From Chitiniphilus purpureus (GTDB lineage: Bacteria; Pseudomonadota; Gammaproteobacteria; Burkholderiales; Chitinibacteraceae): a stretch of DNA of 64,000 nucleotides. The stretch covers positions 3,221,001 through 3,285,000 of the forward strand of contig NZ_CP106753.1 of the NCBI RefSeq assembly GCF_025642115.1, written 5' to 3'. Below the pieces are notes generated by a model that was not told the DNA's origin, ran no database searches, and worked only from the letters and a program-made list of their open reading frames with translations. How positions within the stretch are numbered: the first letter of the stretch is position 1; each line of letters starts with the position of its first letter. The translations under genes and the position numbers were made by a program. Shown here one piece after another: positions 28,821 through 37,653 of this stretch.

Positions 28821-30068
28821 TCAGCGTGACCAGAAGAAACCGCGGGTATCGATCACCACCCGGGTCTGCAGCTTTTCGCGGCGGACACGCTTGAATTGCT
28901 TGTGGTCGACCAGCAATATCACGATATCGGCTTCATCGATCGCCTCATCCGCCGCAACCAGATCCACTTTGCCTTCCAATTTGGCGGGCAGCTTGGAAAT
29001 ATGCGGCTCCACCGCCAGCACCCGGCCCAATTGGCGCTCGGCCAGTTCAAGCACGATATCCATTGCCGGGCTTTCACGCAGATCGTCGATATCGGCCTTG
29101 AACGAGAGTCCCAGGCACGCAATCACCGGATTCTTGAAGCGATCGGCTGCGCGGGCCACCTGCTCGACCACATGGTGCGGCTTGTTGTCGTTCACCTCGC
29201 GCGCGGTACGGATGATCCGGGCCTCTTGCGGTGCGGAGTCGACGATGAACCAGGGGTCGACTGCAATGCAATGCCCGCCGACACCAGGGCCGGGCTTGAG
29301 GATGTTGACGCGCGGATGGCGGTTGGCCAGTTCGATCAATTCCCACACATTGATCCCGAGCTTGTCGCTGATCAGCGAAAGCTCGTTGGCGAACGCGATA
29401 TTGACGTCGCGGAACGAGTTCTCGGTGAGCTTGGCCATTTCGGCGGTACGGCTGTCGGTCAGCAGGCACTCGCCGCGCACGAAGATCTGGTACAGGTCGG
29501 CCGCCATCTCGGCTGCCTTGGTGGTCATGCCGCCAACGATGCGGTCGTTCTCAACCAGCTCGCGCAGCACATGCCCGGGCAACACCCGTTCCGGGCAATA
29601 GGCAAGCTGGATATCCGCCGCGTCGCCGGCCTGTTGCGGGAAGGACAGGTCCGTACGGTACTCGGCAAGCCAGCCGGCCAGCTGCTCGGTGGCCCCCACC
29701 GGCGAGGTGGATTCCAGAATGATCAGGTTGCCTTCGCGCAGCACCGGGGCGATGGCGCGCGCGGCAGCCTCGATATAGGACAGGTCGGGCTTGTGGCCGT
29801 CCTTGAACGGGGTCGGCACGGCGATGATGAAGGCGTCGGCTTCCTGCGGCGAGGTGCGTGCGACCAGGTTGCCTTCCTTGACCACGTGGTGCACGAGACC
29901 ATCCAGGTCCGGTTCGACGATGTGCACTTGGCCGCGGTTGATCGTGTCGACCGCGTGCTGGTTCACATCCACGCCGATCACCTTGATGCCGCGGCTGGCC
30001 AGTACCGTCGCGGTCGGCAGACCGATGTAGCCCAGGCCGATCATGGCCACCGTGTTGAACTTGTACAT
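28821..30068 (-). CDS. wecC: UDP-N-acetyl-D-mannosamine dehydrogenase
   Basis: 415 residues of the UDP-sugar dehydrogenase family: NAD-binding GLGYIGLPTATVLASRG, ESTSPVGATEQ, a catalytic-cysteine segment GPGVGGHCIAVDPWF, and FKADIDDLRESP. The wording matches WecC, which oxidises UDP-ManNAc to UDP-ManNAcA. Start at ATG 30068; GGAG lies about 11 bases upstream. It is four bases after wecB, with no promoter between. Last gene of the EPS transcript, convergent with the PEP-CTERM gene. Confidence 0.93.
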   Translation of the reverse strand: MYKFNTVAMIGLGYIGLPTATVLASRGIKVIGVDVNQHAVDTINRGQVHIVEPDLDGLVHHVVKEGNLVARTSPQEADAFIIAVPTPFKDGHKPDLSYIEAAARAIAPVLREGNLIILESTSPVGATEQLAGWLAEYRTDLSFPQQAGDAADIQLAYCPERVLPGHVLRELVENDRIVGGMTTKAAEMAADLYQIFVRGECLLTDSRTAEMAKLTENSFRDVNIAFANELSLISDKLGINVWELIELANRHPRVNILKPGPGVGGHCIAVDPWFIVDSAPQEARIIRTAREVNDNKPHHVVEQVARAADRFKNPVIACLGLSFKADIDDLRESPAMDIVLELAERQLGRVLAVEPHISKLPAKLEGKVDLVAADEAIDEADIVILLVDHKQFKRVRREKLQTRVVIDTRGFFWSR

Positions 30069-30072
30069 GCTG

Positions 30073-31197
30073 TTATGCGCTCCAGTTAGCGAGGATATCA
30101 ATGATGCGGCGCGCGGCCTGGCCGTCGCCGTAGGGGTTGTGTGCCCGGCTCATCGCCAGGTAGGCCGCTTCGTCGTCCAAGAGGCGGGTGGCCTCGGCCA
30201 CGATGAGTGCGCGGTCGGTGCCCACGAGCTTGACCGTCCCGGCAGCCACGGCCTCCGGGCGTTCGGTGGTATCGCGCATCACCAGCACCGGCTTGCCCAG
30301 CGAAGGCGCTTCCTCCTGCACGCCGCCGCTGTCGGTCAGGATCAGGTCGGCACGCCCCATCAGGTAGACGAAGGGCAGGTAGTCCTGCGGGTCGATCAGG
30401 TGCACATTGGGGCGGTTGGCGAGAGTGCGTCTGACCGGCTCCTGCACATTGGGGTTGAGGTGGACCGGGTAAACGATCTCGACATCCGGCCGCTCGGCCA
30501 GCTCGCCCAGCGCCGCGCAGATGTTCTCGAAGCCGCCGCCGAAGTTCTCGCGGCGATGTCCGGTGACGAGGATCAGGCGCTTGGACGCATCCAGGAACGC
30601 GAAACGCGTCGCCATCCGGTCCGCCAGCGCGGCATCCTCGCGCAGCCGCTGGTCGACCTGCAGCAATGCGTCGATCACGGTGTTGCCGGTCACATGCAGC
30701 GTGGCCGGCTCGATGCCTTCGCGCAGCAGGTTGCCCTCGGCGGTGGTTGTGGGCGCGAAATGCAGCGCGCTGATCGCCCCGGCGATCTTGCGGTTCATTT
30801 CCTCCGGCCAGGGGGAATAGATGTTGCCGGTGCGCAGGCCCGCCTCGACATGTCCGACCGGCACGCGCTGATAGAAGGCCGCCAGGCTCGCCGCCATCGT
30901 GGTCGTGGTATCGCCGTGGACCAGCAGCACGTCAGGGCGCCAGCGACCCAGCACCTCGCGCATCCCGCCAAGCACCCGCGTGGTCACGTCGGTCAGATCC
31001 TGCCCCGGCTGCATCAGATCCAGATCGAATTCGGGCTTGATCGCAAACAGCTCCAGCACCTGGTCCAGCATCTGCCGGTGCTGGGCGGTGACGCACACCT
31101 TGGCCTCGAAACGGGCATCGGCCTGCAGCGCGGCCACCACCGGCGCCATCTTGATCGCTTCGGGCCGGGTGCCGAAGACCACCATCACTTTCTTCAT
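30073..31197 (-). CDS. wecB: UDP-N-acetylglucosamine 2-epimerase (non-hydrolysing)
   Basis: 374 residues: [20 protein letters not shown], the [16 protein letters not shown] motif, [28 protein letters not shown], and [21 protein letters not shown]. It interconverts UDP-GlcNAc and UDP-ManNAc in the cytoplasm and feeds the downstream WecC. The ATG at 31197 overlaps the stop codon of the glycosyltransferase gene upstream by four bases. Confidence 0.96.
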   Translation of the reverse strand: MKKVMVVFGTRPEAIKMAPVVAALQADARFEAKVCVTAQHRQMLDQVLELFAIKPEFDLDLMQPGQDLTDVTTRVLGGMREVLGRWRPDVLLVHGDTTTTMAASLAAFYQRVPVGHVEAGLRTGNIYSPWPEEMNRKIAGAISALHFAPTTTAEGNLLREGIEPATLHVTGNTVIDALLQVDQRLREDAALADRMATRFAFLDASKRLILVTGHRRENFGGGFENICAALGELAERPDVEIVYPVHLNPNVQEPVRRTLANRPNVHLIDPQDYLPFVYLMGRADLILTDSGGVQEEAPSLGKPVLVMRDTTERPEAVAAGTVKLVGTDRALIVAEATRLLDDEAAYLAMSRAHNPYGDGQAARRIIDILANWSA

Positions 31198-31952
31198 GCG
31201 CGCTGCTCCCGCACGAACGGCCGCTTGAGCATCGCCTTGGCCAGCATCACGAAAAAGTACATATCGTCGATGAAATAGCGTTTGAACATACGGCGCGGCT
31301 CCTGCAGGAAGCGGTAGAACCATTCAAAGCCGGTCTTTTGCATCCATACCGGCGCGCGGCGGGTCTTGCCCACCATCACGTCGAAGGTGCCGCCCACCCC
31401 CATGGCGAACGGCACTTTCATCTGCTCCTGGTAGCGGCCGAGGAACTGTTCCTTCTTGGGCGAGGTGATGGCGACGAACAGGATGTCGGGCCGTGCCTCG
31501 GCCACCTGCCGTACCACGTCGGCCTCCTGCTCGGGAGTCCAGTAGCCATTGCGGTAGCCGGCCAGTTGCAGCGCGGGATACATGCCCTGGAACTTGGACG
31601 CCACCGCGCTCACCACTTCCTCACGGGCGCCCAGCAGGTAGACGCGCCAGCCCTGCTCGGCCGAATGGCGCATCAGGTTCTCGAACAGGTCCACCCCGGT
31701 GACCCGCTCCTTCAACGGCTTGCCCAGGAGCTTGGAAGCCCACACCACCGGCATGCCATCGGCATTGATCAGCGCGCATTCATTGATGATCTGCCGGAGT
31801 GCGGGGTCGCGATGTGCCTTGACCACCTTGTCGGCGTTGATGACCACGTGCTGGTGCGGCCGCCCCGAGGCGATGAACTCACCGACCCGGCTCAGCGTTT
31901 CCTGCATGGAGAGGTTGTCTACGTCGCAACCCAGTATGTTCATCCTGCTCAT
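31194..31952 (-). CDS. WecG/TagA/CpsF-family glycosyltransferase
   Basis: 252 residues (GT26). Family marks: [52 protein letters not shown] and [18 protein letters not shown]. Members add ManNAc or ManNAcA to a GlcNAc-linked undecaprenyl diphosphate. Being coupled to wecB and wecC makes ManNAcA the likely donor. Start at ATG 31952 with AGAGG eight bases upstream; a second ATG three codons in is possible. Probably membrane-associated by its C-terminus. Confidence 0.92.
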   Translation of the reverse strand: MSRMNILGCDVDNLSMQETLSRVGEFIASGRPHQHVVINADKVVKAHRDPALRQIINECALINADGMPVVWASKLLGKPLKERVTGVDLFENLMRHSAEQGWRVYLLGAREEVVSAVASKFQGMYPALQLAGYRNGYWTPEQEADVVRQVAEARPDILFVAITSPKKEQFLGRYQEQMKVPFAMGVGGTFDVMVGKTRRAPVWMQKTGFEWFYRFLQEPRRMFKRYFIDDMYFFVMLAKAMLKRPFVREQRA

Positions 31953-31972
31953 GTCGTGTGCCTCTTATTTGA

Positions 31973-31998
31973 GCCGCCGGCAAACACCTGCCGGCGGC
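31973..31998. repeat. GC-rich hairpin between lyase and wecG/tagA-like genes
   Basis: A ten-bp perfect stem (GCCGCCGGCA) with loop AACACC lies between the heparinase-like and glycosyltransferase genes. No U-run follows in the direction of transcription, so it may attenuate or stabilise rather than fully terminate. Confidence 0.5.
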
Positions 31999-32066
31999 GT
32001 TGTGCTCAGTTGTCGTACCCGTCGTGCCGCTTCATTCCCCATCGTGCTGCCCGCCTGCCGGGCGCA

Positions 32067-34256
32067 TCATTCGATGCGCAGCAGGCCATCCGGGCCTGCC
32101 TTGATGCGGTAGCGGTCGATCGCCAGCTGCCCCTTGTCGAACGTGGCGGCAGGCAACGACCGACAGCCGATGTCCAGTACGAACAGGTAATCGGCGCTGG
32201 CGCTAGGCGCACGGGCGACGAAACGTGCGTGCCATGGCACGGCATTGCGCTTGCCCCGCTCCAACGGCCACCGCTGTGCATCGCCCTCGACGAAATCGCT
32301 GTCCGGGCCGCCCACCTGCTTGACGCACAGCGAGCGCGCGCCCTCACCCATCTGCTGGTAGCCGCCGCGCGCCGCATGCCAGCCAGTGGTGCTGTGCAGG
32401 TTCCACTCCCAACGGCGCGGCGTGGCCGACGCCAGCAGGTCGCGTACCACCAGCAGGTTCGGCCGCAGATAGGCCCAGCCGCGCACATACCGTGTCAGCG
32501 CGCCACCGTAGGCGCCGGTGAGATCGGCGGCCACCGTATCGTTGGCGCCGGTGTTGAAATCAACGAAACGCACGCCCGGCGCCGCACTGCCCAGGGGCTG
32601 TCCCTGACCGCCGTCGAACGTCACCACATTGTGCGCGACCGTGTTGCGATACCAGTGCTTCCAGTGCGGTGAGCCATACCAGTCGTAGGCGCCGTTGCTG
32701 CCGGCCAGGATCTTGCCGTTGGCATGGATCAGGAATGCCCCCTGGTCGGCATGGCTGTGGTTGATGCTGCTGCCACGCGGGTCGGCCTTGAGGTAGATCG
32801 ACACCTCGCGCCCGCCGGCCTGACGGTGCATGGCGACGATCCCGCTGTCGGGAAACAGTGCAGCGTCGGCCTTGGCGGGAAAGTGAACTGCCGCAGCAGG
32901 AGCGGGGGCTGCGCTACTCAATACCACTGCCGGCTTGCGTGCGGTCCGGGGGAACTGTGCGGCATACCATGCTGCATAGGGTGAAGCGACGCGATCCATG
33001 AGCCCCAACACATGGTTTGGATCAACCGGCGTTTCATGGCCATCGCCGAACAGGCTTTCCGGCGCGCCTGGAGGCAGTGCATAGGCGAAGAAGCGCGGCA
33101 CATTGTGCAGCCAGATGTGCTGGTAGGGATTAAAACGGGTGGCAGCACGGATTGCATCCCACTGCGGTAGGTTGTTCACCAGATTCCATTGGAGATAGGC
33201 CCCGCCACTCAAATAGCCACCATCCTGAGCGCCAAAGGGATTGCCAGCATAAACATACCAACGCAGATGGCGCGAAAGCACCTCACGCGCAATTGCTGAA
33301 TCGGGTGCCAGCAACGCAGCGGCCGCCAGCAGCGTCGCGATACCATTCGCATGCGTGGCGTTGTTAGGCCGCTGCCGGTAGGCATTGATATCGATATCAC
33401 GCACAAAGGAGGCGATCCCCTGCTCAATGCGAAGACGTAACCGGTTACGCTCTGCTGTACCGAGGTCATCACCAACCACGTCGTAGGTATAAGCCAGGGC
33501 CCACAGGCGCGACCGCGCGGCACGCGGGTTATCCCGATACGACGGGGTGAACACGTCGCCTGCGCCAAGATCGGCAAGCACAGCGCGGATATCGCTCAGG
33601 TATGCGGGCTGTCCGGTGTGGTAATGCAACATCGAGCCGTACAACAATTGATTCGACCAGTGCTCCACCTCCTGATAAGCGTCGAGCGACTCCTTGCCAA
33701 CAGCAACACTGGCAGCCCGTTTCATGCTGGTGGCCCCGACTCGTTCCAAGCGGCGGTAGGCGGCTTCGACCCTGGGGATAGCCCAGCGCCACTCATGTCT
33801 GGTGCGATTTTTGCCGTTGAATATGAATGGTCGACGCAACCCTTTGCGCCACAATGCCGACTCGGCAAAATCCTCCAGCTTGGGGCTGTCGGGGGTAATG
33901 TGAAAACAATTGGACGGGCCGTTGCTCCGCCCTCGCATCTCGACGCGCCAGCAGTATTCGCCCGGAGCCAGTGGCTGCGGCGCAATATAGTGATTGTCCT
34001 GAGTATCGACTGTGCGCAGTACCTTTCCGGCACGGTCGGTCAGCGTCAATCGATAAGATACACGGCCGCTGGCAGGCCAAGCGATGAAAGGTGGATTCTG
34101 GTAAAGGTCAAGTCCGGGTACCGGTAGGAACTGGGCCAAGGCAGGGCGAGATGAAGCATCTGCGTCTTCTTTTGCAACGCAGGGGCTTGGGGCAAGCACT
34201 AGCCCCAGCATGGCGCACAGAACCACAGTTCGTCGTGGTCTACTGCTTGACCACAT
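32067..34256 (-). CDS. Heparinase II/III-like polysaccharide lyase (exported)
   Basis: 729 residues. Signal peptide about 1-28 (ending SPCVA), an N-terminal beta domain (about 40-125), an alpha-toroid region (about 140-440) and a C-terminal beta-sandwich typical of heparinase II/III-like and alginate lyases, with the SINHSHADQGAFLIHANGK motif and GGYLSGGAYLQWN. Such enzymes cleave uronic-acid-containing polymers. Start at ATG 34256: GGAGGAG is seven bases upstream and inside the end of the preceding gene, which it overlaps by 17 bp. Likely periplasmic, trimming or turning over the EPS. The substrate is inferred from location only. Confidence 0.85.
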   Translation of the reverse strand: MWSSSRPRRTVVLCAMLGLVLAPSPCVAKEDADASSRPALAQFLPVPGLDLYQNPPFIAWPASGRVSYRLTLTDRAGKVLRTVDTQDNHYIAPQPLAPGEYCWRVEMRGRSNGPSNCFHITPDSPKLEDFAESALWRKGLRRPFIFNGKNRTRHEWRWAIPRVEAAYRRLERVGATSMKRAASVAVGKESLDAYQEVEHWSNQLLYGSMLHYHTGQPAYLSDIRAVLADLGAGDVFTPSYRDNPRAARSRLWALAYTYDVVGDDLGTAERNRLRLRIEQGIASFVRDIDINAYRQRPNNATHANGIATLLAAAALLAPDSAIAREVLSRHLRWYVYAGNPFGAQDGGYLSGGAYLQWNLVNNLPQWDAIRAATRFNPYQHIWLHNVPRFFAYALPPGAPESLFGDGHETPVDPNHVLGLMDRVASPYAAWYAAQFPRTARKPAVVLSSAAPAPAAAVHFPAKADAALFPDSGIVAMHRQAGGREVSIYLKADPRGSSINHSHADQGAFLIHANGKILAGSNGAYDWYGSPHWKHWYRNTVAHNVVTFDGGQGQPLGSAAPGVRFVDFNTGANDTVAADLTGAYGGALTRYVRGWAYLRPNLLVVRDLLASATPRRWEWNLHSTTGWHAARGGYQQMGEGARSLCVKQVGGPDSDFVEGDAQRWPLERGKRNAVPWHARFVARAPSASADYLFVLDIGCRSLPAATFDKGQLAIDRYRIKAGPDGLLRIE

Positions 34257-35301
34257 CGTACAGCTCCTCCAATTGGGAACGAATCGCAGGGAACGAAAAA
34301 AACTGCCGTGCCCTTTCACGGGCATCACTTGCCAAGCTTAAATTGGCCGCAGGATGTTGCTTGGCCAATTGCATCAATGCTTGGCACAGTGCCTCGACGC
34401 TCTGGGGCTCGATCAGCAAGCCTGCGGAACCCTCGCCAAGCGCAAAAGGAATGCCACCGACACGGGTTGCCACGATTACCCGACCGTAAGCCATTGCTTC
34501 AAGCACACCGAACGGCAACGCTTCCAAGTGCGACGGCAACACAAACACACCGCATGTGCGTAGCAGTGCCTCCTTACGCTCGCCCGAAACCCAACCCACA
34601 TATTCCAATGCGTCGGTCACGCCGTGTTCCTGGACCTTGCTCCAAAACCACGACATCTGGCCATCGCCCGCCACCGTCAGGCGCAACGGCACGCCCTCAT
34701 CTCGCAATCTCCTTACCGCGACCAGCAATTCCTCAATGCCCTTGGCCGCTTCGATTCGTCCGAGATATAGCAAGGACAGTGGATCATGCAGGGTCTCCAC
34801 CTGCTCAGGCCAAATGACTGCGTTGGGAATCACTAGTACCCGTACCGCAGGCGCCAATTGCGCTACCCACTCCCGCCATTCCGGACTGAGCACAATGACA
34901 GCGTCGGCCCCACGCAACATGCGCACCAACAAGCGGCCTATGAGCCGCTCGCGGTTACGTTCGTAATAATTGGGAAACATGCCTCCATGCAGATGAACGA
35001 CATAAGGTCGGGCAAACAGACGGGCCAACTCAATGAACCCCAACTTACGCCACAAGCTGGCACGGGTTGCAACATGGACGTGCAACAGCGACACGCGACG
35101 GCATAACAGCAGCATGAGCAATTGCAACCAAGCCCCTAGCGCAACCAGAAACTTACGGGGCCGAGACGCATCGACGTAGCTGGAGATGTATCGCACGTCC
35201 AATTCAGTCAACAAACCAGCCTCACTAGCTGATTTGGCCCAGAAGGCCATACCCCCATGCGCCAACGGAGACGGCCCCACCATGACAACCTGTCGTTTCA
35301 T
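34240..35301 (-). CDS. Glycosyltransferase family 4
   Basis: 353 residues, GT-B fold. It starts MKRQVVMVGPSPLAHGGMA (glycine-rich donor loop), has LLYLGRIEAAKGIEELL, and the E-x7-E motif LEALPFGVLEAMA used for nucleotide-sugar binding. Retaining enzyme; sugar unknown. Its ATG at 35301 overlaps the CapK-like gene stop by four bases. Cytoplasmic face of the membrane, adding a sugar to the lipid-linked EPS unit. Confidence 0.9.
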   Translation of the reverse strand: MKRQVVMVGPSPLAHGGMAFWAKSASEAGLLTELDVRYISSYVDASRPRKFLVALGAWLQLLMLLLCRRVSLLHVHVATRASLWRKLGFIELARLFARPYVVHLHGGMFPNYYERNRERLIGRLLVRMLRGADAVIVLSPEWREWVAQLAPAVRVLVIPNAVIWPEQVETLHDPLSLLYLGRIEAAKGIEELLVAVRRLRDEGVPLRLTVAGDGQMSWFWSKVQEHGVTDALEYVGWVSGERKEALLRTCGVFVLPSHLEALPFGVLEAMAYGRVIVATRVGGIPFALGEGSAGLLIEPQSVEALCQALMQLAKQHPAANLSLASDARERARQFFSFPAIRSQLEELYDVVKQ

Positions 35302-36563
35302 TGCGGAAGACGCTCCATCTTCAATACGTAACGGCGTTTGCCATTGGCCTGAACTACGAAATCGCCGCTCTCACGCAATTCGTAATGGGCAAAATCCATG
35401 TCGTTGGATATCCGTGCTTCAAGCCGCGTACGATCGATCTTAGCCCCAGTGGTATCAAGCAGCAGTCGGATGTGCTGATCATCGAATAGCACTTGGTAAG
35501 CTTGGACACCAGGTTCGTGTTGCAAGAGTTGTGTGAAGTAGGCAGCGTGGAATAGGCGACCGCGACGATCGCGCACCACGTCATTGGCTCGCCCCATGAC
35601 CCGCGCAATACGAGGGTAGCCACGGCCACACGGGCATGGGGTCGTGTCTAGTTCAACCAAGTCGCCGGTTTCATAACGCAGGAAAAACTGAGCATCGTTG
35701 GCAAAATCGGTGGTAACCAAACGGCCGTCAGACAACATTTCCACGTGACAACGATCGGTAATGACGTGAAAACCCAGGTGATGTTCGCACTCAAATGCGG
35801 AAACACCTGCATCATTGCAACCATAGTGATTGAATACCGGGCAACCAAAAGCACGGCCAATCCGTTCTCGCGCTTGCGGCGTCAAATTCTCGGCCGTAGT
35901 CACCACACCTCGAAGCGCAAAGCGCGGCGCCTCAGCCTGACGTAACACGTATTCAGCCAAACCATCAAGGGCGGTGGCATACCCGTAGAGGATACGTACA
36001 CGCTGGCTTGTCAATTGTCGGATGTACTTCGCCATCCGCAAGTCATCCATACTATTGACAGAAAGCGTAAGTATATTCATCAACCCATAGAACACCCGCC
36101 GTTGCCAGCCAGAAGAAAACAAGGCCGAACCTGCAAGAAAGGCAACACGATCGCCAAGGCGGTACCCTGCCGTGCTCCAGGCCAACAGAATACCGGCCCA
36201 GAGAAAGGATTGCGCATGAACACTGGTTTCGTAGCGGAATGGCGTTCCAGTGGAACCACTGGTTTTCTTACCGATGCGCTTACCCTGGTACGCCACATTC
36301 CGAAACGCCTCCGGCGACTGCTGGATGAGCAACTTGGTCAGGATCGGCAACTCGGCATAGTCGCACGCTGGGAGTTCGCGATAAAACGCTGAATTTTTGC
36401 GGGCACTTTCTACCGTTGCCTGCAATTGTTCTCTACTGGCCTGTGCCAGCTTTTCAGGGTCGAGAAACTGCTGCTGCATCAGCTTACGATACAGCGACAA
36501 CACATGGGTACCACGCAGTCGATCAATGAGGCCAAAGCGCAACTGGCCTAGCCATTCGCTCAT
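35298..36563 (-). CDS. CapK/PaaK-like adenylate-forming enzyme
   Basis: 421 residues. It resembles the phenylacetate-CoA ligase / CapK branch of adenylate-forming enzymes: the P-loop-like KKTSGSTGTPFRYE, the Y-G-C-N-D segment FNHYGCNDAG, and a late DLVELDTTPCPCGRGYPRI motif. These proteins are common in EPS and capsule loci, but their reaction is unknown; activation of an acyl group for sugar modification is a guess. Start at ATG 36563, overlapping the upstream glycosyltransferase stop by four bases. The N-terminal helix (about 1-60) is not catalytic. Confidence 0.8.
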   Translation of the reverse strand: MSEWLGQLRFGLIDRLRGTHVLSLYRKLMQQQFLDPEKLAQASREQLQATVESARKNSAFYRELPACDYAELPILTKLLIQQSPEAFRNVAYQGKRIGKKTSGSTGTPFRYETSVHAQSFLWAGILLAWSTAGYRLGDRVAFLAGSALFSSGWQRRVFYGLMNILTLSVNSMDDLRMAKYIRQLTSQRVRILYGYATALDGLAEYVLRQAEAPRFALRGVVTTAENLTPQARERIGRAFGCPVFNHYGCNDAGVSAFECEHHLGFHVITDRCHVEMLSDGRLVTTDFANDAQFFLRYETGDLVELDTTPCPCGRGYPRIARVMGRANDVVRDRRGRLFHAAYFTQLLQHEPGVQAYQVLFDDQHIRLLLDTTGAKIDRTRLEARISNDMDFAHYELRESGDFVVQANGKRRYVLKMERLPQ

Positions 36564-37618
36564 TGATTGGCCTCCGTGAGTTTCACCGCGTCGATGCGCT
36601 TGTACGGCGAATCCAGCGGATGGAACAGGCCGCGCACCACCGCCGCCAGCCGGTAATGCCAATGGAAGTAGGAGAACGCGGTATCCAGCAGATTGCGCTT
36701 TTTCGCCAGCAGCGCCAGGAACACCAGCAGCCAGAGCGCGCCGGCGACGGCGGCGAGTGGCCACCAGGCCAGCCCGGCCAATGCCAGCAGTGCAAGGCCG
36801 GCCAGCAGCAACGGCTGCTTGCTGATGCCCAGCGCCCCCTTGGCGTAGCCGTGGCGCAATCCGGATTTGAGCAACATGCCTTCGGAACGGGCATAGCCAT
36901 TGCGCCAGTGCCGCAGCAGCATAGCGCCGGTGCCCAGCGCATGGCCGGTGTGCTGCACTGCCGGCAGCGGCAGACGCACCATCTGCCAGCCCTTGGCGCG
37001 CAGCCGCATGCCCAGCTCGGCCTCCTCGTAGGCCGGCAGGAAGCGGTGCGCCAGATAGCCGGCCTGATCCACCGCCGCCTTGCGGTAGACGCCGCCGCCG
37101 TTGAGCCACGGTACGACGCCGGGCGTGGCGGACGGCTTCTTCTTCACCCGGCCGCGATCAAACATGTTGCGTACGCAGGTATCGATCAGCAGACCGCCGA
37201 CGCCCGCCAATTCGGGACGACGCTCCAGCTCGGCCAGCGCGGCGGCGATGAAGCCCTGCTGCACCACCATGTCCCCGTCGATCAGGTACACATATTTGCC
37301 GCGCGCGAACTGGTACGCCAGCTGCGCCGCGGCGCCGGCTCCCCGGTCCTCAATCCGGCGCAGCTGTACGATCTGTACGGGGTAGCGTTGCGCGATCTCG
37401 ACGGTACGGTCATTGGACAGGCTATCGGCGAGAATGAGCTCGCATTCGATGCCATTGGTCTCACGCAACAGCGCCTCGATGCAGGCGCTGATGTGCGTTT
37501 CCTCATTCAGCGCCTTGATCAGGACCGACAGCAATGGCTGCACCGCAGGCCATGCGGCAGGCGTGGTCCGGTCGCCCGTGTCGGCGCTGCGGCCCGGGTC
37601 GGTCGGGTTGGAATGCAT
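36560..37618 (-). CDS. Glycosyltransferase family 2
   Basis: 352 residues: an N-terminal tail of about 28 residues, then a GT-A domain with LSVLIKALNEETHISACIEA, the Asp motif LIDGDMVV and an acceptor-side acidic motif AYEEAELGMRL; two hydrophobic helices near 270-305 suggest membrane association. Inverting transferase acting on the lipid-linked repeat. GAGAG lies ten bases before the ATG at 37618. It is visibly richer in GC than the flippase and polymerase genes upstream. Confidence 0.9.
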   Translation of the reverse strand: MHSNPTDPGRSADTGDRTTPAAWPAVQPLLSVLIKALNEETHISACIEALLRETNGIECELILADSLSNDRTVEIAQRYPVQIVQLRRIEDRGAGAAAQLAYQFARGKYVYLIDGDMVVQQGFIAAALAELERRPELAGVGGLLIDTCVRNMFDRGRVKKKPSATPGVVPWLNGGGVYRKAAVDQAGYLAHRFLPAYEEAELGMRLRAKGWQMVRLPLPAVQHTGHALGTGAMLLRHWRNGYARSEGMLLKSGLRHGYAKGALGISKQPLLLAGLALLALAGLAWWPLAAVAGALWLLVFLALLAKKRNLLDTAFSYFHWHYRLAAVVRGLFHPLDSPYKRIDAVKLTEANQ

Positions 37619-37653
37619 TGTTCAAACTCTCTTTTAATAGGAATGCGGGAAGT

